NCBI RefSeq assembly: GCF_905220565.1
Contig: NC_059421.1
Location: forward strand, 4,855,501-4,919,500
Origin: Melitaea cinxia
Lineage: Eukaryota > Arthropoda > Insecta > Lepidoptera > Nymphalidae
DNA: 64,000 nt
Direction: 5' to 3'
This document shows, piece after piece, positions 1 to 12,200 of this stretch (positions within the stretch are counted from its first letter, which is position 1; every line of letters starts with the position of its first letter). Under the pieces are notes generated by a model. The model was not told the origin of the DNA. It did not search any database and worked only from the letters and a program-made list of their open reading frames with translations. A program made the position numbers and the translations under genes.

Positions 1-12
1 GTACCTCCGCTG
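1..12 (+). CDS. possible 3' end of the preceding rst/kirre exon
   Basis: The window opens with bases followed at 13 by GTAAAT, a usable donor. If the exon ends at 12 its last base is G in codon position 1, which joins the AT that opens the exon at 145 to make the Asp seen there. Only twelve bases are visible, so this is phase compatibility, not homology. Confidence 0.25.
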
Positions 13-144
13 GTAAATACTACAGAAACTTACGTGGGGGAGATAAGCTTTGAGAACTATTAAGTATTTCACTAGGATTTAGTAAAAAAATTATATATCC
101 AAAGCTTTTAAGTCGATTTATGACATTTCCGTGTTTTTATAAAG

Positions 145-278
145 ATGGTCCAGCATTCAAGGCGAAGCCACAGAATGTAGAAGGTGATGTCGGGACAACG
201 GCAACCCTGTCCTGCTTAGTGGATGGACACCCGCAGCCTAAAGTACTGTGGTTGCGTTACGATCATGATAAAATTATT
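145..278 (+). CDS. rst/kirre: rst/kirre exon: first half of penultimate Ig domain
   Basis: Encodes DGPAFKAKPQNVEGDVG, then TLSCLVDGHPQP and VLWLRY: the B-strand Cys and core Trp of an Ig domain. It aligns with the fly block GPVFRQRP...VEADLG...CDVAGNPEP (recalled). The acceptor is the AG at 143-144 after a T-rich run; the donor GTAAGT starts at 279. It begins with two bases of a split codon and ends on a codon boundary. Confidence 0.85.
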
Positions 279-3200
279 GTAAGTATTATTATTTGTTTAT
301 TAGAGTAAATGTTGAGATATTTAGATATAATTCTATCCTTATATCCTTATAGTCAGCACATATAATGAGCCTTATTCAGAAATAGATTTGTTCAACATGA
401 CAAAAACCATTTTAAGAAAAGCACTCAAAACTAAAGATGCAGTTAATTAAAACACACGCACACACACACACACACATACAAGCACACACACACACACAAC
501 TACTCACTCAGTTAGATTCTAAACTTAATTTTTTGCAAACACTCATAAGATATGTCTTTAAGTTTGTAAAATCATATATTTAAGAACAAACGGTGTAATC
601 CTATTTTGGTTCTTAGTAATTGTTATAGTATACTTTAAGTAAATAAGTTATGTATCGAAACTATTGATTATCTAATAAATAAATAAATATTGTACGGTTG
701 GAAATATTTCAATAGAACATTTTTTATTTTTTTTATTTTATTTATATAACTAGGTCGACGTTCACCTTACGCACCAACAGGGACACAACATTGCTTGAAA
801 ATAGTATTATTTAGCTGTCATCTTCTGTAAGGTCGAGATACTACCCAGGTTGGGCTGCTCCATATTTTGAGCAGAAAATATTCTGCTGTGTCCCCTACCC
901 TACCTTCTACGGGATTTATTTTGAAACTAATGATATTTCGACCATAGTCGCAGATGACGGGGGTTATAGTATTCATACTGACTGTAAAAGTTTCAAAACT
1001 TATGTCTTACTTAAGGCATGGAGTAGTCTAAATGGTGAGGTACCTTATAAAAAGAGTCGCATTCCTGTGGTAAGTTAGCCAAAGCGTATCCAGAGAGTTG
1101 GATGAAGTGTCGGCAACACTTTTGTGATGATTTAATTTCATACTTAAAAATATTGTAATAAATGTGTTAAAAAGAATCATTACAAATTATTTTGATAACA
1201 ACTATTTCACTAGTTTAAAAAAATATATAACGGTTGTATTTACTAATGTTTAAAAAAATGTACGATAATTATTATGTTAATAAATCAAGACAAATCTACT
1301 TAACCAAGGTACATTGAGATCACAAAATAAACAAAGACATGCAAAGTGTTATGTTATACAAAATTGTGTTACAGTGTGTCGTAATAACATTAGTTTTAAA
1401 GTTTTAAAATGTTACTAACAATTTTATGGATGTAAATCTGAAATAAATAAAATTATGTTTATTGTATTATATACTAGATGTGCTATGCGTCTTCACACGT
1501 GTTAATTTGAGTGAAAAAAATAGTCTTGTATTCTTTCTCGGTAAATAGTATAAAACCAAAGTGCTTTTTTTTTGTTTGAACCAGTGGCACTTGAAATTAG
1601 CGCGTTTAAACAAACATTTTTTTTATAATATTAGTATAGATGTATATATGAGATATATACTAACTAAATGAAAGACATAAAAAGTCACGCTTTCACTCAT
1701 AAATGTCACTAAATCTTACAAGTATCATGACTTAACGGATAAACTAAGCAGCTGTCAGTACTAGCAAATTTGTTAATAATACCACTAAAATACCCAGCTA
1801 GTCCAGATCCGTCGATGCGTATTATTCGTATCTCCTATTGTTATATAAATCGCGTTATATCAGCTTCACGCTACGACGCTAACGCGGATCAGAGTTAGGC
1901 AGCACTTAAACCAGTACACAGTTGATAGCACTGGATTAATAACTTTGGATTGGCTTTTCATATTCAATTAATTTATTTTTAGATTTAGGAAATATATTTT
2001 TTTTTATGTCACTATTCGGCAAACAAGCGTACGGCTCACCTGATGGTAAGCGATTACCGTAGCTTATAGACGCCTGCAACACCAGAAGCATCGCAAGCGG
2101 GTTGCCGACCCAATCCCCCCAGGAGCTCTGGTCACCTTACTCACCAACAGGAACACAATACTGCTTGAAAACAGTTTTATTTTGCTGTGATCTTCTGTAA
2201 GGTCGAGGTTACTACCCCAGTCGGGCTGCTCCATATTTTGAGCAGGAAATTCCTGCTGTGCCCTACCTCAGTTAATATATGGAATATTTCGTATTTTTGG
2301 TACATGGATTTCAATTAAAGTTTTATTATTGTAATAATGTTATAGATAACAAATGGACATGTGGTTTTGGAGCATTCTCAAAGAATTGGTTGATATTTTA
2401 GTGGTCGCATCTTTGATTATCACCACGTTTGTGAGTTTTGCGTTGATAAAGAAGTATGATAATTTATAAAAATGTTATTAATATGGCTTTATACAATCGT
2501 GTATAAAGTAGAAGGTACTGAGTAACATAATATGAGAAAAATTTGTGAATAATTCACATATCATATTTTTATTACATCATGCCAACGTTTCGTTGACAAT
2601 TCCATTAAAAACGTTTCTATTACAGAGAGCCGGAAAGAATTCGAATCTCACGGTGACAATAAATAAGCAAACAGCGGGACAGTATTGGTGCAGGGCTAGT
2701 GTGGACGGTTATCAAGATATCGAGGCCCCAGCCATGGTTTATGTGAAAGGTAAAGACGAAAAGCTAGAAGAAGACTCGACTAGGATAGTTAGGTTATATT
2801 CCTATGTTGAAGAAAACAATTGATTTACTATAACAGCACTATCTTTATGAATTCAAACATTCTGTAAATAGGCTGCTGGGCAAGGATCTTCTGTGTATAT
2901 ATGTATATTCAAAGGCGTATTCAGATAACTTCACTAAGAAAATAAAACGAGAGAGATAATAATCAGTATATTCAAATGTTTCAAACAAAATAAATATCGA
3001 TGCTAAACATGAATCGACATCCAACCATATCACACTATTTATAAAAGAACGGTTCTTAATTCTCATTTGTATTGACTAAAATTATCATCGCCATGTTAGT
3101 AAAACTCAATGTTTACCTATTTTATTGGGGACAACATAAAATTGTTTAGGTATAAATTAGTCATAGTCTAATTTCAGTAAAATCATATTTTCAATGTCTG

Positions 3201-6200
3201 ATATAATTTTTAGGTCCACCAAAAATAATGTCCAATAAAACGCAATACGGCGTAGAAGGTGGAAGCGTACACATCGAATGTCTCTCGTTCTCGGTTCCAA
3301 AACCAGATCTCGTCATCTGGAATTTTGCTGGAAATGAAATTGATTCTTTCAATAATCACGTAAGTTTCTCCAATTTGATTTAAAAGTTCAAAATACAAAT
3401 ATTTGTCAAACTGTTGATGTGTTCTTTGTACAGGATTATGTTTTCTTGGAAGAGTCGTTAGCAGATGGTCTAACTAAATCTACGTTGGTTATAAGGAAGA
3501 GTGAGGCTAAACATTTCGGTCCGTATAACTGTACAGCGTCAAATGCGTATGGAAGCGATAGTGCTGAAATTATTCTTATACCTGATAGTAAGTATTTGAT
3601 TAATTTTTGATATTTGAAAAAATGTGAAAGTAGTAATTTAAAAAAAAAGTGTCGCATATGGTTGAGAAAATAACAAATAAAGAGAACCGTATAACAACTG
3701 CTTTTGGATAGTACTAGAATGAATTTGTTAGATGGATTAAACAAGGAAAAAATTCAAATTGATAAATAATTATATTGTGATTATACACCTCAGATTACAC
3801 TCGGCACATGTTTGATGATTAATTTATATATATTATGGCAGAATCATTATTACGTGAAAGATTAATTTCTTTTATAATATAAAGAAGGACCGGATACATC
3901 CTCTAACATAAAATTTAATAAACGAGCTATCATTTTTGAAATTTTATTTTATTACACCTCCATAATGAGTACCTTAAACCATGCTCATAAGGGCATCGTA
4001 TCCACCACCGCACGTGATTCTCTCAATTACGAGAAAACATTCGTTACAGAAACCGTACCATTTATGGTCATCGTCGGAGCTGTATCTTCGATAACTATAG
4101 TTATACTAATAATAATGCTCGTTGTAATGCTGTGTCATCGTAAAACTAATAAATCCGATGTAAAGAAACCAGATATAACCGAAGTTGGTAAAAGTTGTGA
4201 TCCATTCAAAGATAGCGATCGTAATTCTAACATAAGTGACTTGAAATTGGAGCTGAGGCAAGTCGAAGGAAGCTGTGATATGGTGAGTAATAGTGTTAGA
4301 TTTATTACGAATATAAATGTAATTGCTTGCTGGGTCTGTTTTGAATCTATTGTATGTAAGTACGTGTTTGTATGTGACAACAGATTTATGGTGATGTGTG
4401 AATTTTTCCTTACAGATATTTTTATCTAGAAGTTTGTTGTGTCTGCTGTTGTTGCTATAATTATACTTATATAATTTTTCAATATTATTTTTATTATAAC
4501 ATTTATTGTAAAATTTTAAATATTATCCTGTCAAAATTATCTTAAGGTTCATTAAATAATTAAAATAAAAATTTTGAATTTGAATTGAAATACGCGAAAG
4601 TAGGAGTTTAAAAAATATATTATATATTTTTTTATTACCAATACAAATGTCAAAAGGGTCATCATTACAGCCTATACAGTCCACTGCTGGACATAGGCCT
4701 CCACAAGCTCACCCCAAAAATGCGTGAACTCATGTGTGTTGCCCATAGTCACCACGCTGGGCAGGCGGGTTGGTGACTGTCAAAAGGGTAAATTCGATTA
4801 ATATGACGACTTTAAAATTATGAAATGTAGCCTGAGCATTATTAATCACTTTCATGTACCAATTTTAGTTGAAATTTATTCATCACACGTAAAGATAAGC
4901 GTTGAGTTTAGCAAATTATCATAAAGTTCTACTTAGTCTAGTGAATAACGGATCTAGTCGCTATTAATTTATAGATTACCTAGTATTTTGATCTGATCTT
5001 TATATACTAGGTATTTAAGGTCACAAGCTAAAATATGAATAATTTAGCTCTATTTACATTAATGACGAAAAAACCGACTTCAAATCTAAAAGCAAAAGAA
5101 AGTTTAATAAAGATTTAATTTGGAACACCTCTTTAAAATACAATTATTTGTATACATTTTTGAATCTCATATCGAAAATTGATCGTTCCAGCAGAAAATA
5201 AAAATCATCATATCAAAAGTCTCGATCTAACGGGTACATTGTTCCATAGCTTAATTGGCTAGAGCGCCGACACGGTCAGTCGGAGACGCAGGTTCGATCC
5301 CCGCTAGAGCGGTCAATTTTTGATATGTTATTCAAAAATGTTTAGAAATCCTAATGTCCCACACATTAGGATTTCTAAACATTTTTGAATGAACATTGAC
5401 ACAAAAATAAAAAATCGTACTATTATTTGTATATTATCTACTGATAGGCTTGAAGGCGGTACTAAGCCAAATGTAAGATTAGTCAAACATATGTCTAGTC
5501 TAGACCAAAAGAAACTAAATGGCAGCTTTTCCGCGTTGAACAAGAAGTATCGCGCAAATCGGATCAGAAATCTTTAAGTAATCGACATATAAAAAAAAAA
5601 AGTCGAAAAATGACTTCAACCAAGTAAAAAAAGTTCATAAAATAAAAACTACTGACCCAAACTGGATTAAATGTTTATTTGACTAAATGGCAGCTATTCC
5701 GCATCGAACCAAAAAAGAATCATGTAAATTTTATCAGAATTCTCGGCGTAATCGGTGTACATAAAAAGTAGCAACCGAATTGATCTTCTTGAAGTCGGCT
5801 AAAACTCTTAAACACAATAAAGTTAGTTATGATTTAAAAAAAATATCGACTGAAAATAGAAGATTTCTTCTAAAATATTAGGATTCAAGTCAAAAGCCTT
5901 ATAATAAAATTTAAAAAAAAAAAACGACGAATGAAAATCAAAAATAACTTCATACAAATAGGCTTCAAAAACACCGTCAAATTGTCATCATGCGAATAAT
6001 TTTTTTAATTATGATTAAAAGTTAAGCTATCACAGATTCCGAATGTAGTTTCTGTAGAGAAGAATCGCCAAGAAACTTTGCAGTGAACTGTGTGTAATGT
6101 AAATTTTGTAATATATTGCATGAGCTACAGCGCCATTAAATCCACACATCCTTACTATCAATATAATTCTGCTCTAAATAATAAGTGATAGCTATTAATT

Positions 6201-9200
6201 TCCTTTTAATACAAACTTTAAATTGAATATTCACAAAAGATGCTATTACAGGATATTTCGAACAATGGGTCAGAGATGGAGCTTCATTCGTCACTTCAAT
6301 TAACAACAAATCTAGGTCTTCCTTTAGCTGGACCAGTGCCCTTACCAGACTCTGCGTACGATAATGTGCTCATGAAGCAGTACCAGAGATACAGCGGTGA
6401 TTTTAATCAGCCTATCCATAACATGCATTTTAAGGTATTTATCATTTATTTAATTATCGATGAAAATAGGTATATTATGTATAAGTAAATAGCTTTACAA
6501 GGCAAATAAGATTTACTATATTCATCAAAAACCGGGGATTACAATAATGGGGAATTTACAACAGGGTCTGATAACTTTAATTACTCTCCACGGCAATGTA
6601 GGGAGACCTAAAAACCCAAATGAAAAGTTGAAAAAAAAGCAGAATATAGATGAAAGAAATTAAGCAGTTGTACTACTATCCGAGCAGACATCTATTCTGC
6701 GACTATCAAGATCAATGCAACTTTCATTACCATAACATTAGAAAATTTATTAATGCTACAATTTCAAAAAAATTACCATGAAATAAAACATAAACTCTGT
6801 TTCGAAATTCTGACGATCACACCGCATGGGATCAAGATTAAATCCCCAACATTCAAACATGGTTAAACTTTTAATTGTGCCACCATTATTCTATTCAACG
6901 TTAGCAACCTTATTCACTCCCGTAACCCATTACGGACTATAAACAGGCCGTAACGAACCAATGATCCGATCGTGTTTTGGCTCCAAGCCACTTCACAATG
7001 ATATTAAACAACGCCGTGTTACGGAATTTAAATTCGTCTGAGATATATCCTCGTCCGCGAACAAATGTATGCCATCCACTATGACGTCACATGTTAGTGG
7101 TGTGGACGCTACATATTTGTTTATGTCGACTCGCGATGCTTTAGACTGGGCAATGACGGAGTATTAGATTAGCTCTGTACTGTATTATAGTCGTAATTGT
7201 CGCCAATTTTATAGTGTATGTAGCAACTTTATCTTACCTGATGGATATTGATCAGCGTAGTCAAATATTATTTAATTTAATTAATTTAGCTGTAGGAAAT
7301 TTTCAGGTGTAAACAGATTGATTTCTTAGGAAATACTAATGACTGATCGCATTTCAAACATGTAAACAGAGATTAAATTTGTGTAGGGAATGCGAGGCAA
7401 TAGTTATAAATGACTAAAAACTTTGATCCTCCAGTGTATGCCGGATTATGAGTACAAAAAAAATAAATAAACAACAAAACTTGTTGGTGTGATTGCCAAT
7501 GTCTAAATAATTGTAACGTATATCATTCTCTAACTTAAAAAATCGAGCCATTTGTTGTACTTTTAAAGTATTTACAAATTGTACAAAAAATTTCATATTT
7601 TATAACATTCCTACCAAGTAACAATGCCGCGAATCCGAAATTCAGATACAGGTTATGAACCAAAAAAAAAATAGTTTCGATTTCTCGAATAAAATGTTTC
7701 CCATTTCTCGATTCTGGGTCAACAAATTCGTATATGTTACTTTAAATACATTCAGCATTTTCCGTGTGATTAATATTTCAAGCACAGTCGCGGAGCGAGA
7801 AATGAAAAATGTTGAATACAGATTACTCAAATGATATTTGATTTTATTTCATATGATCTCTTTTAACGAAAATAACGTGAAAGATGTTTAAGTTGAAAAA
7901 CAACTTTGATTACGAGTAAAAGTGTAGTTACTACTTTAAATTAGTTATATGGCAACCCTTAGTTGTTTAAGAGGGGGAAATCTTCTGAAACTGGTACTTT
8001 ATGAACTAGTCGGTGAAATAATTCAAGACGTGACTCGAATATTGAAATGAGAAACGTAATTTGATACAGAATCCGATGAAATTGAGTCAACATTAAAATT
8101 TGCATGGAATTAAGATAATTGTAAGGGTGTTATGAGTTCTATGTCTAATGTTGTTTCTGAAGTGAATTAAAGAAATTTTTAAGGGAGTTGATTTAGAAAT
8201 ATGTTTTGTCAATATTGTGTTTAAATTCATGTCAATTTAGGATATATTTGAGGATATATTTATGTCATCATCATACTAACTCACAGTGGAAGAGTACACT
8301 GAATTAAGGCCAGCAATGTTTCTAAAATTTTCAAAAAAAAAAAAACGATTTTCAAATTACATATCTCAAAAGCGTAATACATAAAAAATATACTGACGAA
8401 AGGGGAACCCCAAATATTAATTGTTACTGAAGCTATCGCATATAGTATAGAGTGGAGGAACACTAAGTCGGTTGCTCGGCCCGTTAGAGGCGGACTTTTA
8501 CCTCACAATCCTTCTTATGTACTCTTTGTTAAGCTAGATGTTTCGAACAATTAGAGAATTTTTAACATTTATTGGACTTGTCTATATTTTGGTTTGAGTC
8601 TTCTTTAATTGTGATTAGTGCTATTTATTTTTATTACTTTTACTTTAGCTAGTTCCGATAAGATTGATGATGGTAGCCTTTACTGTAAAGTGAAGGATAA
8701 GAAAATTTTTATGGTTGCATTTAACAGTTAAGCGATCAATTTAGTTTCTAACGGGTAAAACATACTACGCGTTGAAGATGCGTTAGCGATAGGTCACAGC
8801 TGTTGCGCTGACGGTCGCGGGTTGGATCCCCGCTCACGACAAACATTTGTATTGGCCATATAGATTGTTGTGGCCTGGGTGTTGTGCAGTCCTTGTAGAT
8901 CCGTGCCGTGCCTCGGAGAGCACGTTAAACAGTTCGTCCCGGTTGTTATCATGCACACCTGATAACGATCGTTACTGATAGCAGGGAATTGGAGGGTATC
9001 TAAATCTGAGCTCTGATCCTTCTCCTACATGGGAAAAGAGACCTATGCCTAGCAGTAAGATACTACAGACTGAAGCGTAAAACACACTAACACAAACACA
9101 ACTAATAAACTATTATTTTTTTATTACAATACCACTTATAATCAATATCACTCTCACTCACTTCAGCCTAATACAGTCCACTGCTGGACACAGGCCTCCA

Positions 9201-12200
9201 CAAGTTAGCGCTAAAAATGGCGTGAACTCATGTGTGTTGCCCATAGTCACTACGCTGGGCAGGCGGCTTGGTGACCGCAGGGCTGGCTATGTTGCACCGA
9301 AGACGCTGCTGCCCGTCTTCGGCCTGTGTATTTCAAAGCCAGCAGTTGGATAGTTATCCCGCCATCGGTCGGCTTTTTAAGTTCCAAGGTGGTTTTAGAA
9401 CTGTATTATCCCTTAGTCGCCTCTTACAACACCCACGGGAAGAGAGGGGCTGGCTATATTCTAACTACCGTAACCATACAGCGAAACTAACATCATACTA
9501 AATAAATTAACAATAATTTGTCTTTACAGACACACGATCAGAGTAACGGATACGTACCCTATGTGGACTATTCTAGAGACTACGCCCCACCGCAGTCTAA
9601 TGATTCGATGACGGGTTCCTTATCTCGAAGCACTGATGCATCAACGTACCAGAGCCACTGCGGCTCGTTGAACCGACAAGGAAGTTGTGGTCGTTTGACA
9701 GGAATGATTGGACCAGATGGTAAGTGCTTTATTAATTACAAAAGAGATTTCGCGTCTCAAGTATATGTTAGTCTTAATTATTAGGTTGTAACAACAACTT
9801 GAATTTGTAATTTAAAATAATATTATGCACAACTGTCTTATAAAACGTTTGGACTTTAAAGTCTGCTGCTTAAACAAGTATGGCGACATCTATCGCGCGA
9901 CATACGAACTACGTAACTAAGAACTGACGTATCCTACATCGCGAGAATAAAGTTACCTGAAGACAACATATATACAAGAACCCGACAACAACCGTCGAGG
10001 CAGTATCCCACCAGACACAACACCCGTCTGGTCGGAGGATCCTCCCTTTGCGATGGTCTGATGAGAAACTTTACAACCTATACCATCGCACCCTCAAATA
10101 AGTGTTGATATACTAGCCTGTTGGCGCAGTTTGTAGTGACTGCTTTCTGCTCCGAGCATTGTGGGTTCAAATCCCATCCCGAGTCTGGGTGTAATATAAA
10201 TATTTATTTATATATTTTCAAGTATGTTTATCGAAAAAAAATATGTAGTTATACCAGTAGGCTGTTACCTATAACATAAGCATTAAGTTGCTTATTTTAG
10301 GAACAGACGACCGTGTGTGTATTGTTTTATATTTATTATTTATTTATTTATCCCTTATATATATTATAGGTTATTTTTGGAAGAATAGACTTTTAAATAA
10401 ATTATGAAAGTTTGTCCAATTTATATATTATATATTTGCTTCTAATATTGTAACGAATCAAAAAACATTAAGTCATGGTCATGGGTTTGTCACATCTACA
10501 TATACAAACGGATTATAAAAATGTACCGCGGCTTAATTTAGGTCTTTCAGGCATATCTGTTTGCCATTATTGTTTCAGGTCTGTAATGTCTCACGTTGTC
10601 AATGCTCTAGCAACTAGTATAGGGCTTATATTGTCATGTAACTACGCCTATATTAACATTACGAGTACGTGTCGTATCCTTCACCTTAGCACATAGTGTT
10701 AATTTATTATTGTATGGTTTAATTAAGGTGAAGTTGAATATAGGTCGTAAAACTTTGTTTTGATATCTTTGTATAAATTGAAAATTTCTCTACCTTTCAA
10801 ATATTATATATCTATCTTATAATTGTTTGCCCGCAAACGAAAAATACCGACTTCAATTACATTGACAAGTAATACAAAATAAGTAGACGAAAAAAAAAAA
10901 TTACAAACACACTAGTCGTCACTACGATTTTCGAGGGTTTTCCTTGATTTCTCTGCGATTCCACCATCAGATCCTGGTTTTCTTATCATGGTACTACACT
11001 TGGGATATCTCCTTTCCAACAAAAAAAGAATTATCAAAATCGGTTCATAAACGACGAACTTATCCCCGAACATATATAATTGAGTAACCTCCTCGTTTTT
11101 TGGAGTCGGTTAAAAATAGCTTCAATTTTAACCACTATGACGACACCATAATTAAGATCAAATTTTTATCTGTGTTGAATTTTCATCCGCCAACCCGTAT
11201 TGGAGCAGTGTGGTGGATTAAGCTCTGATCCTTCTACACGGGGAAAGAGGCCTATGCCCAGCAGTGGGATATTACATGCTGAAGCGTTGAATTTTCATGT
11301 ATGACTGATGAGTTGCTTATTATCTCATTACAGCGTTTGATTTTGATTCAAATTTAACCTTAAAATAGTAGTTTTAGACTATCGTAACACCATAATTATC
11401 AATAATTTAATTTTTATTTCAAGTTGGTTCTGAAAAGATGATTTTAGTTAATATTAAATATGGCAGCAACTCATACGTAAATTATTTTTATCGTGAATTA
11501 TGTTTAACAGTTATACCAATGGGAAACCCCGGAGTTGTAATGACAGGAATGGATGTGAGATATGCGGCAACATACGGTAACCCATACTTGAGGGGGAACG
11601 CAGGTCCTTTACGTGAGTAGCGATGATACACCATAACTGTATATATATAGCCATACTCCATTACTTATGCCAAGGAAATAACCGTGTTTTCTTGTTAATG
11701 GAAAAATCGATTATATTTGACTTCGAACAGTAATATAACGTAGGTAGTCGAACAAATAGTATTGACTATTTCTAAAACTAAAGACATGTTGCGGCATCTA
11801 TCTCGCGATATATAAACTAGAGAAAACTGACGTAATCGAAATCGCGTTATCAAAGCTATCAGAGCGATTGAACATATATACAGGAATCCAACAACAACTG
11901 TCGGGGCGGTAGCCCACCAGACACAATACCAGTTTGGTCGGAGGATCCTGCCTTTTCAATGGGGGATGAGGACCTTTACACCCTGTCCCTCGCACCCCCA
12001 AAGACACATAAAAAATTAAGCAGATTTGAATATCTCCTCCTTTTTTAAGTAAAAATAAAGAATGTCAACGAGTATTTTCCAATATTTGAGTATATAGAGT
12101 GAGTGTATAATAACTTTTGTAGATAATTATTTAAATAATTACTTTTTAAATGATGTAACAGACTACTAAATAACTACTACCTATAATAAGTAGTTACACT

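Larger units (their letters stand above)
5067..5806. repeat. repeat bounded by inverted CCGACTTCAA ends, with a tRNA-like core
   Basis: The left end has AAAAAACCGACTTCAA and the right end TTGAAGTCGGCTAAAA, an inverted pair. Inside are a tRNA-like module (5240-5312), a perfect palindrome (5330-5390) and an imperfect direct duplication of about 130-170 bp (from about 5513 and about 5685) sharing CTAAATGGCAGCT.TTCCGC. No open frame of note. It sits in an rst/kirre intron. Confidence 0.55.

Noticed and set aside
5240..5312. Functional tRNA gene
   Set aside because: Acceptor stem mismatch, C at loop position 33 and repeat context indicate a SINE head or pseudogene.
11424..11510. 5' extension of the YGNPYLR exon
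   Set aside because: In frame and with an acceptor, but the translation is AT-driven low complexity; acceptor 11510 is preferred and the alternative is noted in the exon entry.
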